In this document: positions 34,870 to 43,558 of the stretch, one piece after another | Numbering within the stretch: the stretch's first letter is position 1 | How the letters are laid out: each line of letters opens with the position of its first letter | Origin: Kribbella pratensis | GTDB taxonomy: Bacteria; Actinomycetota; Actinomycetes; Propionibacteriales; Kribbellaceae | NCBI RefSeq assembly: GCF_004365355.1 | Contig: NZ_SODP01000001.1 | Location: forward strand, 875,473 to 939,472 | DNA length: 64,000 nucleotides | Direction: 5' to 3' | Translations under genes and position numbers: made by a program | The notes under the pieces: generated by a model | Told to the model about the DNA's origin: nothing | The model's input: only the letters and a program-made list of their open reading frames with translations | Database searches by the model: none

Positions 34870-35988
34870 ATGAAGGTCCTGGTCGTCACCAACGACTTCC
34901 CACCACGCCAGGGCGGGATCGAGACGTTCGTCCGCTCGTTGTGCGACGAGCTTCCGGACGTCGTCGTCTACACCTCGCGGGAGCCGGGCGACACGGCGTA
35001 CGACGCCACGCTGCCGTTCCCGGTGATCCGGGACCGTACGGCGATGTTGTTGCCCACGGCACGTACTACGCAGCGGGCCGTCGGGCTGATGCGCGAGTAC
35101 GCCGCGGATCGGGTGCTATTCGGTGCGGCGGCACCACTCGGGTTGATGGGCCCCGCGCTGCGTCAGGCGGGGGCGCGGCGGATCGTCGCGATGACGCACG
35201 GGCATGAGACCTGGTGGGCCGGCCTACCGGGGGCTCGGCAGGCGCTGCGGCGGATCGGGGATGCGGCGGACACGCTCACCACGGTGTCGTCGTGGTGTGA
35301 GGAGCAGATCGTCCCCGCCCTGTCCCCGGCAGCCGCTCGACGCGTCCGACGGCTGAGGCCGGGCGTGGACACGCATCGCTTCGCCCCGGGCTGTGGGGGA
35401 GAGCAGGTGCGCAAGGGCCTTGGTCTGGAAGGCGTTCCGGTGGTCGTGTGTGTTTCGCGACTGGTTCGGCGCAAGGGGCAGGACACGTTGATCCGGGCGT
35501 GGCCGCGCGTCCGCAGATCTGTGCCGGGCGCCACGCTGCTGCTCGTCGGCGGCGGCCCGGATCGGGAGTACCTCGAGGAGCTGGCCTCGGCGGCCGGGAT
35601 CGCGGAGGCGGTCGTGTTCACGGGGGCAGTGCCGTGGGCGGACATTCCGCCGTACATCGATGCCGCTGATGTGTTCGCTATGCCTTGCCGGACGAGGCGG
35701 TTCGGGCTGGAGCCGGAGGCGTTGGGGATCGTCACGCTGGAGGCTTCGGCTACCGGGAAGCCGGTGATCGTCGGGGACTCCGGGGGAGCGGCCGACACCG
35801 TGAAGCATGGCGAGACGGGGTACTTGGTCGATCCGCACAACCCGGTCGCAGTCGGTGTGCGCATCGTGGAGCTGCTGACGAACGCGCAGCACCGTGATGC
35901 TTTGGGCGCGGCGGGGCGCAGATGGGTCGCGGAGAAGTGGGGCTGGGAGAGGTCAGGGGCGGTGCTGCGGGAATTACTGGACAGCTGA
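34870..35988 (+). CDS. pimB: GT4 glycosyltransferase, PimB-like phosphatidylinositol mannosyltransferase
   Basis: 372 aa GT-B fold. N-terminal VTNDFPPRQGGIETFV is the PimB signature; donor-site features include VCVSRLVRRKGQDTLIRAW and the EX7E-like EPEALGIVTLEASATGKPVI. PimB' adds the second mannose from GDP-mannose to PIM1 on the inner membrane leaflet. Synteny with the NlpC/P60 gene supports the PimB' assignment (Rv2188c, from memory). It starts 7 bp after the M48 gene. Confidence 0.88.
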   Translation: MKVLVVTNDFPPRQGGIETFVRSLCDELPDVVVYTSREPGDTAYDATLPFPVIRDRTAMLLPTARTTQRAVGLMREYAADRVLFGAAAPLGLMGPALRQAGARRIVAMTHGHETWWAGLPGARQALRRIGDAADTLTTVSSWCEEQIVPALSPAAARRVRRLRPGVDTHRFAPGCGGEQVRKGLGLEGVPVVVCVSRLVRRKGQDTLIRAWPRVRRSVPGATLLLVGGGPDREYLEELASAAGIAEAVVFTGAVPWADIPPYIDAADVFAMPCRTRRFGLEPEALGIVTLEASATGKPVIVGDSGGAADTVKHGETGYLVDPHNPVAVGVRIVELLTNAQHRDALGAAGRRWVAEKWGWERSGAVLRELLDS

Positions 35989-36008
35989 TGCGTTGAATCG
36001 TGTACTGT
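35978..36008 (+). promoter_or_regulatory. Promoter of the AlaRS-like leader
   Basis: TGGACA (35978-35983), 19 bases, TACTGT (36003-36008), overlapping the end of pimB. The -10 lies 7 bases before the leader-peptide ATG, which predicts a leaderless leader peptide. Confidence 0.55.
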
Positions 36009-36015
36009 GAACGAC

Positions 36016-36081
36016 ATGCACCGGATGTTCCGACTTGCCGCAGCCGTACGAGCTTTCCGCTCCCCGGCTGCCGCTGCCTGA
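36016..36081 (+). CDS. Alanine-rich leader peptide (attenuator)
   Basis: 21 codons plus TGA: Met-His-Arg-Met-Phe-Arg-Leu, then Ala-Ala-Ala-Val-Arg-Ala, Phe-Arg-Ser-Pro, and four Ala codons (GCT GCC GCT GCC) directly before the stop. Eight of 21 residues are alanine. It is followed 15 bp later by a terminator hairpin and 101 bp later by an alanyl-tRNA synthetase-like gene. This is the classical layout of ribosome-mediated attenuation sensing charged tRNA-Ala. The start is 7 bases after a -10 element, so it is probably leaderless. Confidence 0.75.
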   Translation: MHRMFRLAAAVRAFRSPAAAA

Positions 36082-36096
36082 CATCTGAGAAACCCC

Positions 36097-36133
36097 CACC
36101 GGCGACCGGAAACGGTTCGCCGGTGTTGTTGTT
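36097..36133 (+). terminator. Attenuator terminator upstream of the AlaRS-like gene
   Basis: CACCGGCGACCG (36097-36108), GAAA loop, CGGTTCGCCGGTG (36113-36125) with one bulged T, then TTGTTGTT. This is the only hairpin here with a T-rich tail, sitting between leader peptide and structural gene. CACCGG also occurs at leader codons 2-3 (36019-36024) and could compete for the right arm as an antiterminator. Confidence 0.75.
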
Positions 36134-36182
36134 CCTGAGCCCGGTGGTCTGCTTTCCGGTCCGATCTGACCAAGGACCCGAA

Positions 36183-37334
36183 ATGACCATCAGCAGGACT
36201 TTCATCGACTTCTTCATCGACCGCGACCACGTCCCGACCACCGGTTCCACGCTCATCCCGCGGCTGGGTGATCCGGTGCTCTTCACGACCTCCGGCATGC
36301 ATCCGCTCACGCCGTACCTGGAAGGTGAGCCTCATCCGCTGGGGCGCAGACTCGTGGGCATCCAGCGATGCCTGCGAACCACCGATCTCGACGAGGTGGG
36401 GGATCCGACCCACCTGACCGTGTTCGAGATGCTGGGCTCGTGGTCGCTGGGCGACTACGGGAGCAGCGAGACCCTGAAGTGGGGTTATGAGCTGCTCACC
36501 ACCCGCTTCGGCCTCGACCCGCGGCGGATGTACGTGACCGTGTTCGGCGGTGACGAGCAGGTGCCGCTGGACCAGGAATCGCTGCGGACCTGGCAGGAGT
36601 TGGGCCTGCCGATCGAGCTGACCACCGAGGACAACTGGTGGTCGAACGGCCCGACCGGTCCGTGCGGCCCGGACTCGGAGATCTTCGTCTGGACCGGCGA
36701 CGGCGAGCCGGAGGGTACGCCGACCACGGACGACCGCTGGGTCGAGGTCTGGAACCACGTGATGATGCGCTACCGCCGCCTCGACGACGGCTCGCTCGAG
36801 CCGCTCAAGCAGCAGAACATCGACACCGGTCTCGGACTCGAGCGGCTGACGATGCTGCTCGAGGACAAGCCCTCGGTGTACGAGACCTCGCTGTTCGAGC
36901 CGTGGATGCGGATCATCCCGAAGCTGTGGAAGCTCGACGAGCGGTCGCAGCGGATCGTGATCGACCACCTGCGGTCCAGCATCGTGATCGTCGGCGACGG
37001 CGTGCACCCGTCGAACACCGGCCGCGGGTACGTGCTGCGCCGGCTGATTCGCCGGATGCTGACCACGCTGTGGCGCGACGACGACTCGCGTTCGCTGTCC
37101 GACGTGCCGATCGAACTGTTCGAGCACACGCTGGACCACTTCCACCAGGGCGAGACGGTGACGCTGATCCGGCGGATCCTGATCGACGAGGAGATCCGGT
37201 TCAGCAACCTGCTCGACCGCGGCCGGAAGGTGCTCAGCCACGAGCGGTTCCACAAGTCGCTCGACGACACCGACTACGAGTACCTGCACGAGACCCACGG
37301 CCTGCCGCGGGAGTTGGTGGACTCGCTCAGATGA
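36183..37334 (+). CDS. Free-standing alanyl-tRNA synthetase catalytic core (AlaRS-related protein)
   Basis: 383 aa; a full AlaRS is about 880. It retains class II features in order: FTTSGMHPLTPYL, GDYGSSETLKWGYELL, NWWSNGPTGPCGPDSE, EVWNHVMMRY, DTGLGLERLTMLL and SNTGRGYVLRRLIRRM. The editing domain and C-Ala domain are missing. It could aminoacylate tRNA-Ala without proofreading, or activate alanine for another acceptor. The ATG at 36183 has AAGGA six bases upstream. Expression appears governed by an alanine-codon attenuator. The 3' end overlaps a convergent transporter gene by 8 bp. Confidence 0.88.
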   Translation: MTISRTFIDFFIDRDHVPTTGSTLIPRLGDPVLFTTSGMHPLTPYLEGEPHPLGRRLVGIQRCLRTTDLDEVGDPTHLTVFEMLGSWSLGDYGSSETLKWGYELLTTRFGLDPRRMYVTVFGGDEQVPLDQESLRTWQELGLPIELTTEDNWWSNGPTGPCGPDSEIFVWTGDGEPEGTPTTDDRWVEVWNHVMMRYRRLDDGSLEPLKQQNIDTGLGLERLTMLLEDKPSVYETSLFEPWMRIIPKLWKLDERSQRIVIDHLRSSIVIVGDGVHPSNTGRGYVLRRLIRRMLTTLWRDDDSRSLSDVPIELFEHTLDHFHQGETVTLIRRILIDEEIRFSNLLDRGRKVLSHERFHKSLDDTDYEYLHETHGLPRELVDSLR

Positions 37335-38316
37335 CGGGATCCAGTACGTCGGTGCGGGGAGTGTCGGAGCCAGGATCTGCGTCGGGAATTTCCGGCGAGG
37401 CGACCTTCCCGACCGACGACTGGGCCACGAACGCGCCGACCAGCACGATCACGCCGCCGATGATCTGGTTGGTCCGCAGCGTCTCGCCGAGCAGGATCAA
37501 CGCGAAGATGCACGCCGCCACGACCTCGACGTACGCGACCGCTCCGGCGATCGCTGCGGACAGTCGCTGCACCGCGGCCGCGCCGGCCAGGTAGGCGACG
37601 ACCGTACTCACCAGGATCAGCCAGGCGGCCATCAGCCAGCCGGGTGCGTGCCGGTGGCCGATCGCGATCGTGTCGACGAGCACGTGCCACGGCGTACCCC
37701 AGGGTGCGGCGATCAAGGTGAGTACGACGGCGCCGACCACGCTGCCGGCCGCGGTCATCACGAGCGGATCCGCGGCGCCGGTGAGCTTGTCGATCAGGAT
37801 GAAGTACGTCGCCTGGCACGCGGCCGCACCGAGTCCGGCGAGCAGGCCGATCGGGTCGATCTGCAGCCCGGTCCAGATCTCGGCCACTGTCGCGAGGCCG
37901 ACGACCGCGATGCTGACGCCGATCGCGGCCGACCGCGGTACGGCGACCTTCTGCCCGAACTTCAGCCACGCGACCACCAGGATCGGGCCGGAGAACTCGA
38001 GCATCAGCGCGACCCCGACCGGCAGCCGGCTCGCCGCGAGGAAGAACAGCGTCTGGCAGCCGGCGATCCCGGTCAGGCCGTAGAGGACCAGCGCCTTCCA
38101 GGACGCCCGGGCCGCGCGGAGACCGGCGCGGCCGCGGAACGCCAGCACGAGCGGGACGAGGACGACGGCGGCGCCGAGGATGCGCAGCCAGGCCGCCTGC
38201 TCCGGTGTGAACCCGGCCCCGATCAGCGCCTTGGCGAACGGTCCCGACCCGCCGAACGTGATTGCGGAGAAGATCGCGAACCCCAACCCCACCGACTTCG
38301 TGCTGTACATGCGCAT
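37327..38316 (-). CDS. EamA/DMT-family transporter
   Basis: 329 aa, about ten helices in two EamA repeats (first about 10-140, second about 155-300). Typical signatures: LEFSGPILVVAWL at the end of repeat one and VEVVAACIFALILLGETL...IIGGVIVLVGAF in repeat two. Members export amino acids or metabolites; the substrate is unknown. Convergent with the AlaRS-like gene, ending 8 bp inside it. If the AlaRS-like protein handles alanine, an amino-acid exporter neighbour would be apt, but that is speculation. Confidence 0.88.
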   Translation of the reverse strand: MRMYSTKSVGLGFAIFSAITFGGSGPFAKALIGAGFTPEQAAWLRILGAAVVLVPLVLAFRGRAGLRAARASWKALVLYGLTGIAGCQTLFFLAASRLPVGVALMLEFSGPILVVAWLKFGQKVAVPRSAAIGVSIAVVGLATVAEIWTGLQIDPIGLLAGLGAAACQATYFILIDKLTGAADPLVMTAAGSVVGAVVLTLIAAPWGTPWHVLVDTIAIGHRHAPGWLMAAWLILVSTVVAYLAGAAAVQRLSAAIAGAVAYVEVVAACIFALILLGETLRTNQIIGGVIVLVGAFVAQSSVGKVASPEIPDADPGSDTPRTDVLDPVI

Positions 38317-38355
38317 AACGCTCTCATGCTCATTACAGAACTGTCGAGAGAGATC

Positions 38356-39027
38356 TCAGAGGACGTTCACCGCCCGGGCCGCCACCACCGCGATCGTGAG
38401 CAACGAGATCAGTGACTGGGCGCCCATCAGCGTCTTGGTGCGTGCGGTCAGCGGCATGGTGTCAGTCGGGCTGAACGCGGTCGCCGCCGTGAGCGAGACG
38501 AACAGGTAGTCGGTGAATCCGGGCAGCCAGCGCTCCCAGCCGGGCAGGTCGACGGTCAGCTGCGGGAACAGCAGGTCGACACGCTCCACCTTGCGCTCGT
38601 GCTCGGGTGCCCGCGCGAACGGCCCGCCGCGGTCGATCTCCCAGTACCAGATTGCGAACGCGACGACGTTGGTCACCCAGATCACGACGGCGCCCTTCAC
38701 CAGCACGCCGCCGTTGTTGGCGGCGCCGTGGTTCAGGAAGTAGATCAGGCCGCCCAGGTACACCGCGTTGGCGAGGACCAGCACACCGACGAGCACGAGG
38801 GCGACCCAGCGCAGCCAGGGCTCGTCCCGGGACAGGTGGAACGGGTTCATCCCCACCAGCGGCAACAGGAGCAGGAGCCCCAGGCTCGGCAGCAACCATT
38901 GCGGCAGCACGTTGATCTGCGTCGGCACGATCACTTGCAGGATCAGTGCCGCGCACACCGCCAGGGACGCCGGCCATCGCCGGATGTGCCGCATCGTCGG
39001 TGCTGGGGCTTTCTGAACCTTGTCCAC
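38356..39027 (-). CDS. DUF1345-like membrane protein
   Basis: 223 aa from GTG at 39027, six bases after CAGAAT (leaderless pattern); ATG at 38994 is the alternative. Five hydrophobic helices. The C-terminal FTDYLFVSLTAATAFSPTDT followed by a final helix is typical of DUF1345 proteins, whose function is unknown. It lies 39 bp downstream of the EamA gene start region on the same strand. Confidence 0.7.
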   Translation of the reverse strand: MDKVQKAPAPTMRHIRRWPASLAVCAALILQVIVPTQINVLPQWLLPSLGLLLLLPLVGMNPFHLSRDEPWLRWVALVLVGVLVLANAVYLGGLIYFLNHGAANNGGVLVKGAVVIWVTNVVAFAIWYWEIDRGGPFARAPEHERKVERVDLLFPQLTVDLPGWERWLPGFTDYLFVSLTAATAFSPTDTMPLTARTKTLMGAQSLISLLTIAVVAARAVNVL

Positions 39028-39053
39028 CCCCGCATTCTGTCCCCGAACCCGTG

Positions 39054-40031
39054 CTAACCGACGGAGGCGTCGACGACGGCCTGTCCAACCTCGGTACGCC
39101 GGTAGTGGACCTGATGGCCGGTACGGCGACGGGTGGCGAGACCGGCGTCGTACAGGGCAGACAGGTGTTCGGCAACCGTCGCGAGCGCCAGGCCGTACTG
39201 GTTGGCGAGGGCACTGGTCGTCGCCGGTGGGTCGAGCGCGACGAGGAGGGTGGCGCGGGTGCGACCGAGGAGGCGAGCCAGTGGGTCCGGGGGAGCGGGT
39301 GCGTCCGACCACAGCCGGGCGGCGCCGCGGGCTGGGTAGACGAGCGTCGGGTGGTACGCCGGGTCCGCGACGATGACGAGGTACGGCCAGGCGAACACTC
39401 CGGGCACGAGCAGCAGACCCTGGCCGGTGAGGTCGCGGTCCTCGGAGCGGTACCGGGTCGCGATCAGGCGGTCGTCTTCCCAGGCAAGCGTGGGATGCAG
39501 GTCGTCGAACAGGCCGGCGAGGCCGCCCTCGGTCAGCTGCTGACCGCGGTACGCGATGTCGTCCTCGAGCACGCGGCTGATCAGCGGCCAATCGGGCTTG
39601 ATCAGGGTTTCCCAGGCGCTCTCGATCTCGTCCGCGAGCCGTTCACGCGTGCCGGCGAGGTCCTCGAGCATCTTGTCGATCTCGGGCCCGGCGGGATTCT
39701 TCAGTTCGTCCCGCGAGCGGATCAGTTCGGTCCGTACCGTCTCGAGCGGGGTGCTGCGGACGCGGGCGATCTCGGTCGCGAACTTGGCGCGGGATGCCTT
39801 GGGCGGCGGCGTCAGGAAGTCCGGCGTGAACCCGACTCGTGGCTGCACCGCCTTCAGCCCGCGCAGATCGAGCGTGCTCGCCGCTTCGCGGTTCGCGTCG
39901 ATCCAGTCGCCGTACAGCGGCCGGTGCTTCGACCCGTTCAGGACCCGTACTGCGGACATCGTCTCCCACAGCGGCGACGCCCCGAACCGGCAGCGCAGGG
40001 CATCCGCCTGCGTGAAGCGCAGTACGGTCAT
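39054..40031 (-). CDS. ArsR-type winged-helix regulator with N-terminal DUF5937-like domain
   Basis: 325 aa. The N-terminal 240 residues match the DUF5937-type effector region (LRFTQADALRCRFGASPLWE, ARVRSTPLETVRTEL). The C-terminal winged helix is of ArsR type (LGRTRATLLVALDPPATTSALANQ...VAEHLSALYDAGLATRRR...HYRRTEVG). Such regulators usually sit divergent to transporters; here an MFS exporter begins 67 bp away. It probably represses that gene. Confidence 0.88.
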   Translation of the reverse strand: MTVLRFTQADALRCRFGASPLWETMSAVRVLNGSKHRPLYGDWIDANREAASTLDLRGLKAVQPRVGFTPDFLTPPPKASRAKFATEIARVRSTPLETVRTELIRSRDELKNPAGPEIDKMLEDLAGTRERLADEIESAWETLIKPDWPLISRVLEDDIAYRGQQLTEGGLAGLFDDLHPTLAWEDDRLIATRYRSEDRDLTGQGLLLVPGVFAWPYLVIVADPAYHPTLVYPARGAARLWSDAPAPPDPLARLLGRTRATLLVALDPPATTSALANQYGLALATVAEHLSALYDAGLATRRRTGHQVHYRRTEVGQAVVDASVG

Positions 40032-40098
40032 GAGCGCGAACTTTCGGCCACAACCAAAACTCTACGCCGGGCGGCCGGCGGTCGTGCACCCTCTCGGC

Positions 40099-41301
40099 GT
40101 GAGGTCCTACGGAGCTGTCCTGAGCGTTCCCGGCATGCGGGCGGTGTTCGGCGCGCATGCGGTGTCGATGCTCGGCACTATCGGCGCGCAGGTCGCGCTG
40201 TCGATCCTGGTCTTCGAGCGCACCGGGTCGCCGCTGCTGTCGGCGCTCGTCCTGGCGTGCTCGTTCCTGCCGTACGCCGTCGGCGGCGTGCTGCTGTCAT
40301 CGGTCGCGGACCGGTTCCCGGCGCGGCGAGTGCTGGTGGGGTGCGATCTGCTCAGCGCGGCCTGCGTGGCCGCCATGCTGGTGCCCGGGATGCCGGTGGC
40401 GGGGCTGCTCGGGTTGTTGCTCGGGACCGGTCTCATCGCGCCGCTGTTCGCCGGAGCGCGGGCCGCGAGCCTGGCCCACCTGCTGCCGGCAGACCTGTTC
40501 CCGATCGGCAGATCGTTGCTGCGGGCAATCAGTCAGGTCGCGGTGCTGAGCGGCTTCGCGCTGGGTGGGATCGCGGTCGCGCTGGTCGGTGCGAACTGGT
40601 TGCTCGCGCTGGACGCGGTGAGCTTCGTGGCCTCGGCCGTCCTGATCGGCGCCGGAACGCCGTACACGCCGGCGGGCGAGCGGAAGAGCAACACGGTCCG
40701 GGATTCGTGGTCCGGGCTGCAACTGCTGTTTGCCAACCGAAAGCTTCGCTACCTGATCCTGCTGACCTGGGTCGCCCCGGCGTTCTCGTCGGTCCCGGAT
40801 GGACTGGCCGTCGCCTATACCGGTCAGGTCGGCGTCGCCGCCGCGGCTGCCGGCGTGCTGTTCACTGGCTACGCGGTCGGCTCTGTACTCGGCGAGCTCG
40901 TCGTCGCGCGGTTTCCCCCTTCCGCGCGGCGACGGCTCGTCGTCCCGCTCCTGCTCACGAGCCAACTGCCCGCGATCGCGTTCCTGGCCGAGCCGTCGGT
41001 CCCGGTCGCGGCCGTCCTGCTCGCGATGGCCGGCGCCGGCTACGCGTTCAACCAGGGCGTCGATCCGCTGATCCTGCAGGCGGTCGAGCCGTCGTACCGC
41101 GGCCGCCTGTTCACCGTCCAGACCAGCGGCCTGATGGCGATCCAGGGCGTCAGCATCGCCCTGGCCGGCGTGGTCGGTTCATTCCTGGCGCCGAACCTCA
41201 CGATCGGCGCAGCGGGCATCCTCGGTACGGCGACCATCCTGCTCATCGCACGTCAGGCGCTCACCACGGAGCAACCTCGTCCAGTGCGCCAGGTCCTCTG
41301 A
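40099..41301 (+). CDS. MFS transporter
   Basis: 400 aa from GTG at 40099; GTG at 40084 also possible. Twelve helices of an MFS drug-type exporter: MRAVFGAHAVSMLGTIG at helix 1, the loop 2-3 motif SVADRFPARRVLVG, and LFAGARAASLAHLLP. The ligand is unknown. It is divergent from the ArsR-type regulator. The last 41 bp overlap the 3' end of the convergent SDR gene. Confidence 0.88.
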   Translation: MRSYGAVLSVPGMRAVFGAHAVSMLGTIGAQVALSILVFERTGSPLLSALVLACSFLPYAVGGVLLSSVADRFPARRVLVGCDLLSAACVAAMLVPGMPVAGLLGLLLGTGLIAPLFAGARAASLAHLLPADLFPIGRSLLRAISQVAVLSGFALGGIAVALVGANWLLALDAVSFVASAVLIGAGTPYTPAGERKSNTVRDSWSGLQLLFANRKLRYLILLTWVAPAFSSVPDGLAVAYTGQVGVAAAAAGVLFTGYAVGSVLGELVVARFPPSARRRLVVPLLLTSQLPAIAFLAEPSVPVAAVLLAMAGAGYAFNQGVDPLILQAVEPSYRGRLFTVQTSGLMAIQGVSIALAGVVGSFLAPNLTIGAAGILGTATILLIARQALTTEQPRPVRQVL

Positions 41302-42010
41302 ACACTCCGGTCGGGCCGTCGGCGGGCAGCATCGCGAGGGCGACCGGGACGGCTGCTCCGTCGGTCACGGTGCGCTCGCCGCGGGGGACCGAGGCCTGCG
41401 TGTTGAGGTCGGTCGGGACGAGACCCGGGGTTGCGGCGTTCACCTTGATGCCGTCGGCGCGCAGGGCGCTGGCGTAGACCAGGGTGAGCGCGTTGAGGGC
41501 TGCTTTCGAGGAGCTGTAGGCGAGCAGGCCTTGGGTAGCGAGCCGGCCGTCCAGTTCGGACAGCAGGTTGACGGATCCGAGTCCGCTGGACATGTTGACG
41601 ATCCGTGCGTTCGGCGACTGTCGTAGCAGCGGTACGAACGCGTGGATCGCGGACACGACTCCGAACACGTTCACGTCGTACGCCGTGCGCACCTGGTCGG
41701 CCGTGATGTCCGCGACCGACGTACCCCACTCGGCGACGATGCCGGCGTTGTTGACCAGCACGTCCAGCCGGCCGGAGTCCACCTCGACCTGCTTCGCGGC
41801 CGCGTCGACCGACTCGACGTCGGTCACGTCGAGCTGCACGAACCGCACGTCGAGACCCTCGTCCTTGAGCTCGGTCGCGGCGGCCGTGCCCAGCTCCGGG
41901 TTGCGTGCCGCCAGATAGACCGTGAGCCCGCGCAGGCCGAGTTGCCGGACGATCTCGCGGCCGATGCCTTTGTTTCCGCCCGTCACCAGGGCGACTTCGT
42001 TCTGATTCAT
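41261..42010 (-). CDS. SDR-family NAD(P)-dependent oxidoreductase (paralogue of 7136-7861)
   Basis: 249 aa from ATG at 42010. Core motifs: TGGNKGIG cofactor loop, DVTDVES, VNNAGIV, NMSSGLGS and YSSSK. The C-terminus ADGPTGVFRGPG...PW mirrors the first SDR. It is divergent from a LysR gene, with a shared operator-like sequence. Substrate unknown; carbonyl-reductase-like enzymes of this size often handle quinones or ketones. Confidence 0.9.
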   Translation of the reverse strand: MNQNEVALVTGGNKGIGREIVRQLGLRGLTVYLAARNPELGTAAATELKDEGLDVRFVQLDVTDVESVDAAAKQVEVDSGRLDVLVNNAGIVAEWGTSVADITADQVRTAYDVNVFGVVSAIHAFVPLLRQSPNARIVNMSSGLGSVNLLSELDGRLATQGLLAYSSSKAALNALTLVYASALRADGIKVNAATPGLVPTDLNTQASVPRGERTVTDGAAVPVALAMLPADGPTGVFRGPGALDEVAPW

Positions 42011-42049
42011 GTCCCCAGTCCAGCGCGGAACCCCCGGCCCGGACCAACA

Positions 42050-42072
42050 CCGATCGGGTGGTCCGCCATACC
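42050..42072. promoter_or_regulatory. Putative LysR operator, copy 2
   Basis: CCGATCGGGTGG at the left end and ATACC at the right, matching 7901-7923 at 20 of 23 positions. It sits between the divergent SDR (42010) and LysR (42081) starts, 2 bp before the LysR ribosome site. Confidence 0.65.
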
Positions 42073-42080
42073 CTGGAGGT

Positions 42081-42971
42081 ATGCCGGAACCTGAGATCCG
42101 CGAACTGCGGTACTTCCGCGCGGTCGCCGAGGACCTGAACATCACCCGCGCGGCCGAGCGGCTGGGGATTGCCCAGCCGCCGCTGTCGCGGGCGATGCGC
42201 CAGCTCGAACACCGGCTGGGCGTCGAGCTGTTCGACCGGTCGGGCACGCGGCTCGAGTTGACGCCGGCGGGGGAGACCTTGCTCAAGGAGTCCGGGCCGG
42301 TGCTGGACGCGCTGGATTCCGCGGTACGCCGGACGCAGCGGGCCGGTGTCTCGTCGGAGGCGCTCGTGGTGACGGCGAAGCCTGGTGTTGCTACCGAGCT
42401 GCTTCATCGCATCGTCGCCGAGTTGCGCGAGGGTGGTGAGCTGCCCGGCATCCAGATCGTGGTGAGCGGGTTCGGGGAGCAGGCGGACATGGTGCGGGAC
42501 GCGCGGGCGGATGTGGCGCTGGTGAGTCGGCCGTTCGACGACACCGGACTGGAGCTCGAGGAGCTCTATACGGAGCCTCGGGTGGCTGCGTTGCCTGCGG
42601 GGCACGAGCTGGCCGCGCGCGAGGTGCTGGTGGCGGAGGACCTGGCCGGGATTCCGGCGCCGCGGTGGAGCCGGTCTAATGTTGCCGAGCGCAACTACTG
42701 GTCCGCGCGGCCGGAGGATCCGGTCGAGGGACCGATCGTGCAGGACTCGTCGCAGTTGCTCGAGGTGGTCGCGTTCGGGCAGGCGGTCGCGCTGGTGCCC
42801 CGGTCGATGGCCGAGCGCAACATCCGGCCGGACGTCGTCTACCGACCCGTGGCCGACGTCGAGGCCTACCGGATGTTCGTGGTGTGGCCGGCCGGCAGCC
42901 GCTCGAAGGAGCTGGCACGGTTCGTCGAGGCAGCGATCAGGCACTCGAGCGGACAACCACCGGCGCCGTAA
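42081..42971 (+). CDS. LysR-family transcriptional regulator (paralogue of 8027-8866)
   Basis: 296 aa from ATG at 42081 with TGGAGG two to seven bases upstream. Winged helix at about 1-62 (IRELRYFRAVAEDLNITRAA...QPPLSRAMRQLE), effector domain after that. Divergent from an SDR gene, as with the 8-kb pair. Likely controls the SDR through the 42050 site and represses or autoregulates itself because the site abuts its own ribosome site. Confidence 0.92.
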   Translation: MPEPEIRELRYFRAVAEDLNITRAAERLGIAQPPLSRAMRQLEHRLGVELFDRSGTRLELTPAGETLLKESGPVLDALDSAVRRTQRAGVSSEALVVTAKPGVATELLHRIVAELREGGELPGIQIVVSGFGEQADMVRDARADVALVSRPFDDTGLELEELYTEPRVAALPAGHELAAREVLVAEDLAGIPAPRWSRSNVAERNYWSARPEDPVEGPIVQDSSQLLEVVAFGQAVALVPRSMAERNIRPDVVYRPVADVEAYRMFVVWPAGSRSKELARFVEAAIRHSSGQPPAP

Positions 42972-43034
42972 CGAGCCGTCCGGACCTGCTGATTTTCTTG
43001 GTCGCCCAGAAGCAGATCACCGACGGCATCACGT

Positions 43035-43466
43035 TCAGCGGTGGTAAGTAGCTCCGACTGCGGCCGGTCGGTAGGAGGGGAGAGCCTCGGCGAGGGTTGC
43101 GTAGTGGTCGAGGGGGCGGTCGCTGCGGGTGGCCCGGATCAGATCGGCGAACCATTGGCCGGCTCCGGATGCGCGGAGCCAACCGCCGTTCTCGACGGCG
43201 AGGTCGTGGGCCTCGGAGAAGATATCGAGAGCCGCCGCTTCCATCCGGGTGACCCGGCGCAGATCGACCACCAGCCGCGGGAGCTTGGTGGTGATCACGT
43301 GGTGGAGCTCGCCGGCCAACGTCGGTAGCGCGACGACGTCGATTGCACCGGCGACGCGGACGACCGCGCACTCGCCGACGGCACTCCAGCTGCACACGAA
43401 GGGTCCGCTGACATCAGCCGGCGGGCGGAGGGAGCGGACCACCTGAGGTTTTGGGACTGGCTTCAT
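43035..43466 (-). CDS. STAS-domain anti-anti-sigma-like protein
   Basis: 143 aa from ATG at 43466. STAS fold: VVRVAGAIDVVALPTLAGEL, VVDLRRVTRMEAAALDIF. The residue that would be phosphorylated lies in RVTRMEAAA, where Glu/Met replace the usual Asp-Ser, so regulation by phosphorylation may be lost. No anti-sigma kinase gene is adjacent. Function: probably a partner-binding switch, details unknown. Confidence 0.8.
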   Translation of the reverse strand: MKPVPKPQVVRSLRPPADVSGPFVCSWSAVGECAVVRVAGAIDVVALPTLAGELHHVITTKLPRLVVDLRRVTRMEAAALDIFSEAHDLAVENGGWLRASGAGQWFADLIRATRSDRPLDHYATLAEALPSYRPAAVGATYHR

Positions 43467-43558
43467 GCTGGCCAAGTACCCGCGCGCTAATCGCATTACT
43501 CAGGACATTCCCCGGCGGCGACCGCTGAGACCAGCTCGTGGCGGGTAGGGCCCCTCCG

